Below, piece after piece: positions 1 to 6,472 of a stretch of DNA of 8,576 nt; position 1 is the first letter of the stretch; each line of letters opens with the position of its first letter. A program made the translations under genes and the position numbers. The notes beneath the pieces were generated by a model. The model was given only the letters and a program-made list of their open reading frames with translations. It had not been told where the DNA came from and did not search any database. Source of the stretch: Clostridia bacterium (GTDB lineage: Bacteria > Bacillota_A > Clostridia > Christensenellales > Aristaeellaceae); NCBI GenBank assembly GCA_017430945.1, contig JAFRMB010000174.1, positions 1 to 8,576 on the forward strand, in the 5' to 3' direction.

Positions 1-396
1 ACCCGCAACGAGAAGGGCATCCTGGTGCCCCCGCCGCTGCGCTTCGACATCCTTGAGGAGGTCTCCCGCCGCCTGCCCGGCTTCCCGATCGTGCTGCACG
101 GTTCTTCCTCCGTGCCGCAGGAATTCGTGAAGATCATCAATGAGAACGGCGGCAAGATGCCCGACGCCGTCGGCATCCCCGAGGAGCAGCTGCGCCAGGC
201 TGCCCGCGGCGCGGTCTGCAAGATCAACATCGACTCTGACCTGCGCCTGGCCATGACCGCCTGCATCCGCCAGCACTTCACCGAGCATCCGGATCACTTC
301 GATCCCCGCCAGTACCTGAAGCCCGCCCGCATCGCCATCAAGGAGATGGTCGAGCATAAGCTGGTCGATGTGCTCGGCTGCGACGGCAAGGCATAA
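1..396 (+). CDS. fba: Class II fructose-1,6-bisphosphate aldolase, C-terminal part (5' end outside window)
   Basis: The zinc-dependent class II aldolase reversibly splits fructose 1,6-bisphosphate into glyceraldehyde 3-phosphate and dihydroxyacetone phosphate, in cytoplasmic glycolysis and gluconeogenesis. The frame is open from base 1, so the gene is cut by the window edge; 131 residues remain before the TAA at 394-396. Visible signatures are VLHGSSSVP (91-117), where the His at 97-99 is a metal ligand and the Gly/Ser run binds phosphate, and KINIDSDLR (220-246), the Asn/Asp substrate-binding stretch. The tail FDPRQYLKPAR followed by a short helix is typical of the long, type B enzymes of Bacillota. 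A GTG at 25 could be read as a start but lies inside conserved sequence and is not one. No operon partner is visible; a hairpin at 514-551 probably ends the transcript. Family identity is very secure. The symbol is generic, because the organism could carry more than one paralogue. Confidence 0.95.
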   Translation, partial: TRNEKGILVPPPLRFDILEEVSRRLPGFPIVLHGSSSVPQEFVKIINENGGKMPDAVGIPEEQLRQAARGAVCKINIDSDLRLAMTACIRQHFTEHPDHFDPRQYLKPARIAIKEMVEHKLVDVLGCDGKA

Positions 397-405
397 ATCG
401 CAAGA

Positions 406-485
406 CGACGTTGAAGCAGGCATTCGTCCCGCACGCAGATGCCCGGACGGGGCTGTGATCTGATCATGATCGCGTTTCAACGTCG
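406..485. repeat. Long-range inverted repeat after fba, unexplained
   Basis: The arms CGACGTTGAA (406-415) and TTCAACGTCG (476-485) are perfect reverse complements. The stem extends inward by one G-U and one C-G pair to 417/474. The 56-base interior holds smaller elements: GCCC/GGGC (441-444/450-453), CGTCC/GGACG (425-429/445-449, exclusive with the former) and the perfect palindrome GATCATGATC (462-471). It starts ten bases after the aldolase stop codon. It could be a 3'UTR structure, a processing site or a small RNA. There is no T-run after the second arm, so it is not a standard terminator. The repeat is seen directly; its role is unknown. Confidence 0.6.
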
Positions 486-513
486 GATATCGCGGCACCC
501 GCCGCAAAACGCT

Positions 514-560
514 CCGGCCCTCACTTGCTTCATTTGAGCACGGAGGGCCGGTCTTTCAAT
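514..560 (+). terminator. Probable intrinsic terminator after fba
   Basis: CCGGCCCTC (514-522) pairs perfectly with GAGGGCCGG (543-551) around a 20-base loop that can itself close with TGCT/AGCA (526-529/537-540). It is followed by the moderately T-rich TCTTTCAAT (552-560). It lies 118 bases after the aldolase stop and about 50 bases before the next start, where the end of the fba transcript is expected. The tract is weak, so efficiency is uncertain. I found no convincing promoter for the next gene in the remaining bases. Confidence 0.65.
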
Positions 561-600
561 AAACAGCAACAAAGGCAAAGAAACCGCAAGGGGCAATCGG

Positions 601-3528
601 ATGAGCAAAATCGCTAAAAATGGCGCGACCGGCTGGCACGGAATGACGCCTCATATCAGTACGCGCGAATGGCTGCGCGCATTTGTGATCATCGCAGCCA
701 TCGCGTTGACGGCCTGGGCCGGTGCGCTTTATTCGCCCCGCGACTCCCTGGCGGCGGTCGACCTGCCGATCGTAATCAACAGGCTGATGACCTCGAATCC
801 CTCCGCCTGTTTCGGCCTTGACGGCAAATACTACGACTGGCTCGAGCTGAAAAACATCTCCGGCGAGACCATATCGCTCGACGGCTGGAGGCTGGGCTGC
901 TCATTCGACCTTCGGGAGGCGCGCAAACTGGATGGCCTGAAGCTGGCTCCCGGCGCCACACAGTTCGTATACTGCGACCGCATCCCCGTCGACTGCCCGG
1001 ACGGCGCCTTCTTCTCGGGTTTCCGGCTCTCAGCCAACGGCGAACAGCTCGTGCTGACGGACCCGCAACATCAAATGTCGATACTCATCGTGCCCCAACT
1101 GGCCAAGGCCAATGTATACCAGCGTGATGAGGCTACCGGCAGCTATACGGCGCTTACACTTGTCGAGGCTCTCGGCTCGGACTACAGCTATGCCCGCACG
1201 TTGACGCCCGATTACGATCCGCAAGGTCTGATGATCAGCGAGATCATGCCTGTCAACCACTCCACTCTGAAAGATGAAGACGGCGATTTTTCGGACTGGC
1301 TGGAGTTGTACAATGGCACCGGCGCACCTGTGGATCTCAATGGATATGCGCTTTCCGATGACGACGCCAATCATCTGAAATGGCGATTTCCGTCTCGCGT
1401 GATGCAGCCCGGGGAATACCTCGTCGTGTTCGCCTCCGGAAAGGATCGCTCCGATCCGGATGGCGAACTCCATGCCAATTTCCGGCTCTCCGGAAAAGGC
1501 GAGGCCATCCGGCTCTATGATCCCAAGAGCAATGCTCTGTCCTATGTGCAGTACAGTTCTGTCTCGGCCGACATATCCCTGTCCCGCCAGTCAGACGGCG
1601 GGATCACGCAGGCCTTGGATCCATCTCCCGGCGCGGAGAACACCGAATTCGGTATGCGGACCGTTGCAGCAGTCCCATGGGACAACCCGACGGGTATCTT
1701 CATCAACGAAGTGCTGGCCTCAAACAGCGGTACGGACTGGATAGAGATCGCCAATACCTCCGGCAGTGCTGTGGATCTGTCCGGCATGGGCCTCTCGGAC
1801 GATCCTTCACATCCCCGAAAGTGGCAGTTCCCGAACGGCGCGCAGATCGGCGCAGGCGGTTATCTGGTCGTTGCGCTGGCCGGCAATGCGGAAGCACAGG
1901 CGAAGGATGCCGCAAAGGGCAAAAACCAAATGAACGTCAATGCGGATTACACGGCCGACTTCGCTCTCTCCGATCGGGAGACTGTGTGCCTGTCCACGCC
2001 GGACGGTCGTCTGCTGGACCGCACGAAGCTTTACGGACAACGCCGCGATATCAGCTACGGCCGTGCGGCCGGCCAGGACCGTTTCCGCTTCTTCCCCGAA
2101 CCCACGCCCGGGCAGGCCAACTCCGGAAGATTCTACCAGGACGTCGCCAGGAATGTCACCTTTTCGGTCCCCCCCGGCTTCGTCCACGAAAGCCGTATAG
2201 AACTAGCGATGGCTTCGGACCCCGGTGTGAACATCTACTACACCCTGGACGGTTCGACGCCAACGCTCAATTCAGACGTATATACCAAGCCCATCTCCAT
2301 TTCCAGGAACACGATCGTCCGAGCGATCGCCTGGCGCCAGGGCGTGCTCCAATCCGAAACCTCATCCGGTAGCTTTATCTTCGCCGATCACAGCGTGAGG
2401 CTCGTATGCGTCTACGGCAACCAGAGCCAGTTGATCGGCTCCGAAGGCACATTGGTGACCGGCGCCCGCAAGAACGGTTATAACGTATATGCGGAGGTCT
2501 ATGAACCGGATGGCACAAAACTGGTCGGCCAAAACTGCCACATGATCCTGACCGGGCACCACAGTCGCACGCACTATGATCAGAAGTCTTTCCGTCTGAC
2601 AGCAAAGCGCAATACCGGGGACACCCGCTTCCGGGCCGCGCTCTTCTCGAAGCGGGACTATAGCGAGTACAAATCCTTCATGGTGCGCGCAAGCGGCCAG
2701 GACGTCATGCAGACCAAAATGCGCGACTCCATACTCACCTCGCTTGCCGCGGACACCAGCCTGCTCTATCAGGAGACTGAGCTTTGCGTGCTCTATGTCA
2801 ACGGCCAGTACTGGGGCGTATACAACATGCGCGAGCGCATCGACGAGCACAGCATCTGCCAGTTCGAAGGCTGGAACGACCCCGACGGCGTGGTGCTCGG
2901 CGAGGGCAACGGCAACAGCGCGCCGGGCTACAGGGATCTTTTGCGCTGGGTGCGCAACCACGATCTGTCCGATGATTCAAACATCGAAGCTTTGCGGAAG
3001 AAGATGGACATCGAGAATTATCTGGACTATGTCGCCATGGAGATCTACTGCTGCAACCAGGACCTGAACAATGTGCGCTTCTACTGTTCCCCAAAAGAGG
3101 ATCCCCGCTGGAAATGGGCACTGTTCGATCTGGATCTAAGCTATCAGATCGATCGCAACAACGTGAACGACTGGCTGAAAAATGACAAAGCCGGTACCAT
3201 CACTTCCCAAGAGACCACGATATTCGTGCGCCTCATGAAAAACGCCGGCATGCGTGATTACTTCCTGAAGCGCATGGGGCAGCTGCTGTCCACCACCTTG
3301 TCCGCGGAGAATGTCGTCGGGCGCATCAAGGAGCGCTATGCACTGATGGCACCCGAGATGAAAGCCAACTGCGAGCGATGGAATTGGAGCGTCGGCACCT
3401 GGACGAGGTACGTTAAGAAAATGGCCAAATACGCTCAGGGTCGCCCCAGGAAGCTCGCGGGATATCTTTCCGACACCTTCGATCTTTCAAAAGCCGAAGA
3501 GGAGAAGTACTTCGGCAACGTGAAATGA
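601..3528 (+). CDS. Exported lamin-tail / chitobiase-C-terminal / CotH-kinase multidomain protein
   Basis: Extracytoplasmic 975-residue protein. A basic N-terminus and hydrophobic stretch (residues 27-44) form a signal peptide or anchor; a possible cleavage site is SLA|A at 51/52. Three lamin-tail (immunoglobulin-like) domains follow, at about 55-170, 209-325 and 365-480, each with a DW(L/I)E(L/I) strand (D79, D232, D379). A chitobiase-type C-terminal domain (about 521-595) carries the TLDGSTPT signature at 548-555. The rest (about 600-960) is a CotH-type atypical kinase: GHHSRTHYDQKSF (652-664), MRD (707-709), WGVYNMRERID (738-748), NQDLNNVR (819-826) and FDLD (842-845). In the family, CotH of Bacillus phosphorylates spore-coat proteins. 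By order and spacing, D821 and D843/D845 are plausible catalytic and metal-binding acids. The start is supported by AAGGGG (588-593) seven bases upstream; a later ATG (643) has a poorer site. The gene is alone between a terminator and a convergent gene. Domains are secure; substrate and surface role are unknown. Confidence 0.88.
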   Translation: MSKIAKNGATGWHGMTPHISTREWLRAFVIIAAIALTAWAGALYSPRDSLAAVDLPIVINRLMTSNPSACFGLDGKYYDWLELKNISGETISLDGWRLGCSFDLREARKLDGLKLAPGATQFVYCDRIPVDCPDGAFFSGFRLSANGEQLVLTDPQHQMSILIVPQLAKANVYQRDEATGSYTALTLVEALGSDYSYARTLTPDYDPQGLMISEIMPVNHSTLKDEDGDFSDWLELYNGTGAPVDLNGYALSDDDANHLKWRFPSRVMQPGEYLVVFASGKDRSDPDGELHANFRLSGKGEAIRLYDPKSNALSYVQYSSVSADISLSRQSDGGITQALDPSPGAENTEFGMRTVAAVPWDNPTGIFINEVLASNSGTDWIEIANTSGSAVDLSGMGLSDDPSHPRKWQFPNGAQIGAGGYLVVALAGNAEAQAKDAAKGKNQMNVNADYTADFALSDRETVCLSTPDGRLLDRTKLYGQRRDISYGRAAGQDRFRFFPEPTPGQANSGRFYQDVARNVTFSVPPGFVHESRIELAMASDPGVNIYYTLDGSTPTLNSDVYTKPISISRNTIVRAIAWRQGVLQSETSSGSFIFADHSVRLVCVYGNQSQLIGSEGTLVTGARKNGYNVYAEVYEPDGTKLVGQNCHMILTGHHSRTHYDQKSFRLTAKRNTGDTRFRAALFSKRDYSEYKSFMVRASGQDVMQTKMRDSILTSLAADTSLLYQETELCVLYVNGQYWGVYNMRERIDEHSICQFEGWNDPDGVVLGEGNGNSAPGYRDLLRWVRNHDLSDDSNIEALRKKMDIENYLDYVAMEIYCCNQDLNNVRFYCSPKEDPRWKWALFDLDLSYQIDRNNVNDWLKNDKAGTITSQETTIFVRLMKNAGMRDYFLKRMGQLLSTTLSAENVVGRIKERYALMAPEMKANCERWNWSVGTWTRYVKKMAKYAQGRPRKLAGYLSDTFDLSKAEEEKYFGNVK

Positions 3529-3543
3529 TATAGGTCACAGAAT

Positions 3544-3582
3544 GGTCCGGGACCGGAGGCATGAGGCCTCCGGTCCCGGATC
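3544..3582. terminator. Strong hairpin between convergent genes, probable bidirectional terminator
   Basis: Bases 3546-3560 are perfectly complementary to 3566-3580 (15 bp) around the five-base loop ATGAG. One G-U and one G-C pair extend the stem to 3544/3582. It begins 15 bases after the CotH-protein stop codon and ends 28 bases before the nagA stop codon, so it can serve both converging transcripts. The plus-strand tail TCTTATG is only weakly T-rich and the minus-strand exit has no T-run. It could therefore also act mainly as a 3' end stabiliser. Confidence 0.75.
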
Positions 3583-3610
3583 TTATGACATCATGCGGTC
3601 CATGCGCTCA

Positions 3611-4756
3611 TCATATCCGGGCTTCAAACACCTTTTTCCCGCGCGCGTAGGTCTCAAGAACATTAAAATCGCGATCAGCTATCACGATATCCGCATCCCT
3701 CCCGGGCGTCAGCGCGCCCTTGCGGTCGTCCACGCCGATCGCTCTGGCCGGATGCAGCGACGCCATGTTCACGGCCTGCCACAGCGGCACCCCGCCGTAT
3801 GCGTGGAAATTCCGGACCGCCCGGTCCAGCGTCAGCGCGCTGCCGGCGATGGTGCCGTCCGGGAACCTGCAGCGGATGCCTTCCACGATGACCCGCACGC
3901 CGAGCTGGTCGTATTCGCCGTCCGGCAGCCCCGCCGACTGGATGGAGTCTGTGATCAACACCAGCCGGTCCGGCACGAGCTTCGCCATCATCGGGAACAG
4001 CAGGGGGCTCACGTGGAAGGTGTCGCAGATCAACTCGCAATACACCCTGTCGTCGTTCAAGGCAGCGCCGACCACGCCCGGTTCCCTGTGGTTCAGCGGC
4101 GGCATGGCGTTGAATGTGTGCGTCACGTGGGTGGCCCCTGCCTCGATGCCCGCCTGCGCCTGAGCTGCCGTGGCATCCGTATGCCCCATCGAGATCCGGA
4201 CCCCGAGCCCGCGCGCCTGACGGATGAACCCGAGCGCGCCCTCCACCTCCGGAGCGACCGTCATGAGCCGCACCACATCTGCCCAGGGCCGGAGCTTTTC
4301 GATGTCCGGACTCTGGATGTCCGCGCCGGACTGTGCCCCCTTGCGCTTCAGACTGATGAACGGTCCCTCCGCATGGCACCCCAGCACCTGCGCGCCGCCC
4401 CAGCCGGGCCGCTGGCTCTCCGCCTGTGCGGTGCGCACGGCCTCAAAGCAGCGCTCCAGCTGCGGCCAGGGCAGCGTCATCGTCGTCGGCAGCCACGCGG
4501 TCACGCCCTGCCTGGCCTTCGCCGCGGACATGATCCGAAGCGTCTCGAGGCTGCCATTCGAGACCTCCTGACCCATGTAGCCGTGGCAGTGTACGTCGAT
4601 GAGTCCCGGCGCGACCCAGCCGCCCGCAGCGTCGATGATCTCCGCGTCCGCCGGCGGCTGCTCCGTCAACGCTTCGACCCTGTCGTCAAACACCAGCGTC
4701 CTGCCGTCCAGCACCCCGTCGGCAGCGATGATCCTGCCGTTGATGATACACTTCAT
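3611..4756 (-). CDS. nagA: N-acetylglucosamine-6-phosphate deacetylase
   Basis: NagA removes acetate from N-acetylglucosamine 6-phosphate, giving glucosamine 6-phosphate for amino-sugar catabolism or cell-wall recycling in the cytoplasm. The 381 residues match the usual length. Amidohydrolase-fold signatures appear in order: GLIDVHCHG (H56, H58), GCHAEGPF (E130, metal ligand), SMGHTDAT (H192), THTFNAMPPLNHREPG (H213), DTFHVSP (H248), LITDSIQSAGLPDGEY (D270, catalytic acid) and AGSALTLDRAVRN (304-316). The ATG ending at 4756 is chosen because GGAGG lies eight bases upstream and a good promoter lies just beyond. An in-frame ATG farther out at 4819 would fall inside the -35 element. The gene is monocistronic here, convergent with the CotH-protein gene and divergent from the Nudix gene. 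No nagB, kinase or sugar transporter is adjacent, so catabolic versus recycling use cannot be decided from context. Confidence 0.93.
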   Translation of the reverse strand: MKCIINGRIIAADGVLDGRTLVFDDRVEALTEQPPADAEIIDAAGGWVAPGLIDVHCHGYMGQEVSNGSLETLRIMSAAKARQGVTAWLPTTMTLPWPQLERCFEAVRTAQAESQRPGWGGAQVLGCHAEGPFISLKRKGAQSGADIQSPDIEKLRPWADVVRLMTVAPEVEGALGFIRQARGLGVRISMGHTDATAAQAQAGIEAGATHVTHTFNAMPPLNHREPGVVGAALNDDRVYCELICDTFHVSPLLFPMMAKLVPDRLVLITDSIQSAGLPDGEYDQLGVRVIVEGIRCRFPDGTIAGSALTLDRAVRNFHAYGGVPLWQAVNMASLHPARAIGVDDRKGALTPGRDADIVIADRDFNVLETYARGKKVFEARI

Positions 4757-4790
4757 GCGCCGCGCCTCCATCCCGATCGTCCATAGCTCT

Positions 4791-4819
4791 ATTCTACCAC
4801 GATCCGGCCCGTCCTTCAA
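4791..4819 (-). promoter_or_regulatory. Probable housekeeping promoter of nagA
   Basis: Read on the minus strand, TTGAAG (4819-4814) and TAGAAT (4796-4791) are separated by exactly 17 bases. TGG precedes the second hexamer, giving an extended -10. Transcription would start near 4784, leaving a leader of about 28 bases that carries the GGAGG before the ATG at 4756. This agreement of promoter, leader and ribosome site supports the chosen nagA start. It is inferred from consensus only. Confidence 0.7.
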
Positions 4820-4834
4820 TCATGGGATCATGCC

Positions 4835-4846
4835 ATGCGGCCGCAT
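4835..4846. repeat. 12-bp perfect palindrome upstream of the nagA promoter, candidate operator
   Basis: ATGCGGCCGCAT is a perfect 12-base palindrome lying 15 bases upstream of the nagA -35 element, in the divergent nagA/Nudix intergenic region. Next to it ATCATG occurs twice as a direct repeat (4819-4824 and 4827-4832). The position would suit a regulator affecting either gene. I recognise no known operator consensus here, and in GC-rich DNA the palindrome may be chance. The rest of this 194-base gap holds only the nagA promoter and the Nudix ribosome site. Confidence 0.35.
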
Positions 4847-4950
4847 ATAGGCTCGAAAAGTTTTGTTTGCACGGGGTTTGCGGCAGGAATTCACGCAGGT
4901 GCGGTCGAATAATCCACCGTTTGCGAAACCACCCGATCGGAGGTACGGCC

Positions 4951-5505
4951 ATGAACATCGCACCGGACAGCAACATCCTGGAGCGGACCGTTGAGAGCCG
5001 CCGCGTGTTCGACGGCGTCATCCTGCACATCGACCACCTGACCAACGAGCTGCCCAACGGGCTCCTGGCGGGGCGCGAGGTCGCGCGGCACATCGGCGCC
5101 TCCGCGGTCGTCCCGGTGGACGCGGATGGCAACGTGTGGCTCGTACGCCAGTTCCGCGCCTGCATCGACCAGGTGCTATTGGAGATCCCGGCCGGCAAGC
5201 TCGACGCAAAGGACGAGGATCGACTGCTGGCTGCCAAGCGCGAGCTGCGCGAGGAGACGGGCCTCACCGCTGAGCGCTGGACGCACCTGGTGGACATCTT
5301 CACGACCCCCGGCTTCAGCGATGAGCGGATCTCTCTCTTCCTGGCACAGGAACTCACCCGGGGCGAGAGCCACCCGGATGACGACGAATTTCTTAACGTG
5401 GTTAAAGTGCCCCTGTCAGAGCTCGTGGCGAGCGTGACGCGCGGAGAGATCACCGATGCGAAGACGATCTGCGCCGTGATGCTGGCCGAGCGCTGCCTCA
5501 GGTGA
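4951..5505 (+). CDS. Nudix hydrolase, ADP-ribose pyrophosphatase type (NudF-like)
   Basis: Such enzymes hydrolyse ADP-ribose, and often other nucleoside diphosphate sugars, to AMP plus a sugar phosphate in the cytoplasm with Mg2+. The 184 residues fit this subfamily. The Nudix box spans residues 82-105: G82, E89, then REL-REE-T-G-L with R97, E98, E101, E102 and G104, the acidic residues being the metal ligands. The G82-E89 spacing is one residue longer than the GX5E consensus. Subfamily marks are REVARHIGASAVVPVD (42-57), VRQFR (65-69), EIPAGK (78-83) before the box and TPGFSDE (119-125) after it. The ATG at 4951 has GGAGG at 4939-4943, seven bases away; the frame is open upstream, but that part lacks family similarity. 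It is followed after 21 bases by the acetyltransferase gene, probably co-transcribed. Exact substrate is inferred, not proven. Confidence 0.9.
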   Translation: MNIAPDSNILERTVESRRVFDGVILHIDHLTNELPNGLLAGREVARHIGASAVVPVDADGNVWLVRQFRACIDQVLLEIPAGKLDAKDEDRLLAAKRELREETGLTAERWTHLVDIFTTPGFSDERISLFLAQELTRGESHPDDDEFLNVVKVPLSELVASVTRGEITDAKTICAVMLAERCLR

Positions 5506-5526
5506 TCGGGGCGCGTGAGGTGGAAT

Positions 5527-6108
5527 ATGCTGAGAGCTGATTACTTTAGCTATATGCCCGAGCTGAAGACCGAACGCCTGCTGCTGCGCAAGCTGAACAT
5601 GCGCGACGCGTCTGACATCTTCCGCTACAGCCGCGATCCGGAAGTCGCCAGGCATGTGCTGTGGGATGCCCATCGCTCGATCGGCGACAGCCGCGCCTAC
5701 CTGCGCTACATGATACGCCGCTACCACAGCCACGAACCGGCCAGCTGGGGGATCGAATACCGCGCCACGGGCGAGATCATCGGCACGATCGGCTTCATGT
5801 GGATCCAGCAGGACAATTCGGCTGCCGAGGTCGGCTACTCTCTGGCCAGGGACCATTGGAACCAGGGCCTCATGACCGAGGCGCTGGCAGCTGTGATCCA
5901 GTACGGCTTCGACGGCATGCATCTCAACCGCATCGAAGCGCAGCACGAGACGTCCAACCCCGCTTCCGGCGCCGTCATGCGCAAGTGCCACATGCAAAAG
6001 GAAGGAACGCTGCGCGACCGCCTGTACAACAAGGGCAAGTACGTGGACGTGGACCTGTATGCCATCCTCAAAAAGGACTTTGATCGGCTCGGGCTCAGAA
6101 AATGGTGA
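5527..6108 (+). CDS. GNAT family N-acetyltransferase, RimJ/RimL type
   Basis: A cytoplasmic acetyl-CoA-dependent N-acetyltransferase of the class that includes the ribosomal-protein acetyltransferases RimJ/RimL, though many members modify other amines. It has 193 residues. The N-terminal PELKTERLLLRKL (15-27 from the ATG at 5527) and the following D-A-S-D-I-F are the usual opening strand and helix. GEIIGTIGF in the middle precedes the acetyl-CoA region, where EVGYSL leads to WNQGLMTEA, the cofactor pyrophosphate-binding loop. NRIEAQHETSNPASGAVMRKCHMQKEG is typed here in pieces only: NRIEAQ, SNPAS and MRKC are the late conserved motifs. AGGTGG (5518-5523) lies just before the ATG at 5527; a GTG at 5515 would put this ribosome site inside the gene. 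Its neighbour 21 bases upstream is the Nudix gene. The substrate cannot be told. Confidence 0.85.
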   Translation: MLRADYFSYMPELKTERLLLRKLNMRDASDIFRYSRDPEVARHVLWDAHRSIGDSRAYLRYMIRRYHSHEPASWGIEYRATGEIIGTIGFMWIQQDNSAAEVGYSLARDHWNQGLMTEALAAVIQYGFDGMHLNRIEAQHETSNPASGAVMRKCHMQKEGTLRDRLYNKGKYVDVDLYAILKKDFDRLGLRKW

Positions 6109-6116
6109 CTGGCGTT

Positions 6117-6149
6117 CGGCTAATTGCAAATTTCAGATTAAATGAGCCG
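6117..6149 (+). other. Weak stem-loop after the acetyltransferase gene
   Basis: CGGCT (6117-6121) pairs with AGCCG (6145-6149), followed after one mismatch by three further A-T pairs, around an AT-rich loop. It lies eight bases after the stop codon and eight bases before the -35 of the next transcription unit. It could mark the 3' end of the Nudix/GNAT transcript, but the tail CCGTATCG has no T-run. It is a tentative call. Confidence 0.3.
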
Positions 6150-6157
6150 CCGTATCG

Positions 6158-6185
6158 TTGACAAATGCAGGATGGATATTATAAT
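6158..6185 (+). promoter_or_regulatory. Consensus housekeeping promoter of the lysine-riboswitch/transporter operon
   Basis: TTGACA (6158-6163) and TATAAT (6180-6185) match the sigma-A hexamers perfectly with a 16-base spacer. The start point should fall near 6192, in AT-rich sequence, about a dozen bases before the riboswitch aptamer. The leader to the first start codon would be about 281 bases. A perfect promoter ahead of a termination riboswitch fits constitutive initiation with control exerted afterwards. Confidence 0.9.
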
Positions 6186-6204
6186 ATATTCAAAATGAAT
6201 GATC

Positions 6205-6372
6205 GATAGAGGTGCGGATGTCATCAGTAGCACTGTCGAGCTTTCTCCGGGCGGCGCAGACGCAGTGTGAAAGGGGCCTTCGCCGAAATCTGATCCTTCC
6301 GGAGGCGGGGTTGGGTTGGTGATCTGCAGAATATGCGGTTCACTGTCACAAAGCGATTTGTGGAGCGCTATC
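6205..6372 (+). promoter_or_regulatory. Lysine riboswitch (L-box) aptamer
   Basis: This leader folds and reads like the lysine aptamer known from Bacillus lysC. Conserved blocks appear in order: GATAGAGGTGCG (6205-6216), the AGTA loop motif (6226-6229), AAAGGGGCCTTCGCCGAA (6270-6287), the TTGGGTTGG strand (6311-6319), CTGTCA (6343-6348) and TGGAGCGCTATCTC (6361-6374). Helices seen are P1 GATAG/CTATC (6205-6209/6368-6372), P2 CACTG/CAGTG (6231-6235/6263-6267), P4 CTGCA/TGCGG (6324-6328/6334-6338) and P5 CACAAA/TTTGTG (6347-6352/6357-6362) closed by a GCGA tetraloop. P3 lies about 6288-6318. The length of about 168 bases fits the class. When lysine binds, P1 forms and downstream termination is favoured. 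It sits between a consensus promoter and an amino-acid ABC transporter, which it should repress when lysine is plentiful. The class was identified by eye from its core sequences. Confidence 0.92.
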
Positions 6373-6407
6373 TCTGATCTCAGCGATCCCCCCTGCGGGC
6401 CGATCCC

Positions 6408-6447
6408 ATGTGACCGGAGCATAGACTTCGGTCACATTCATTTTAAT
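6408..6447 (+). terminator. Riboswitch expression platform: intrinsic terminator
   Basis: ATGTGACCG (6408-6416) pairs perfectly with CGGTCACAT (6429-6437). The stem continues inward by G-U, A-T and G-C pairs (to 6419/6426), giving 12 pairs and a six-base loop, and is followed by TCATTTTAAT. It lies 35 bases after aptamer P1 and just before the AGGAGG of the binding-protein gene, so termination here would silence the operon. A possible competing fold pairs GGAGCGCT (6362-6369) with AGCGATCC (6382-6389, one mismatch), which breaks P1. A further one pairs GTCACA (6345-6350) with TGTGAC (6409-6414), which breaks the terminator. The terminator is clear; the antiterminator is inference. Confidence 0.85.
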
Positions 6448-6472
6448 CAACGTCCGTTAGGAGGCAATCATC

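Noticed and set aside
525..562. Promoter for the CotH-protein gene (TTGAGC near 534 with CAATAA near 557).
   Set aside because: The hexamers match poorly and overlap the terminator hairpin, so no promoter was called.
3542..4786. A 414-codon open frame on the plus strand opposite nagA.
   Set aside because: It is a shadow of nagA; the product is rich in Arg, His and Pro, has no family signature, and would start inside the intergenic hairpin.
4757..4819. Longer N-terminus for nagA starting at the ATG ending at 4819.
   Set aside because: That start lies within the inferred -35 element, and the extra residues show no NagA similarity. The ATG ending at 4756 has its own GGAGG.
4850..4938. Promoter for the Nudix gene in the T-rich stretch around 4861-4913.
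   Set aside because: Possible -35 elements such as TTGCAC (4867) have no acceptable -10 at 16-18 bases, so I could not support one.
6190..6470. T-box leader, SAM or glycine riboswitch as explanation of the long leader.
   Set aside because: The T-box TGGNACCGCG sequence and the SAM and glycine core motifs are absent, whereas the lysine aptamer blocks appear in the right order and pairing.
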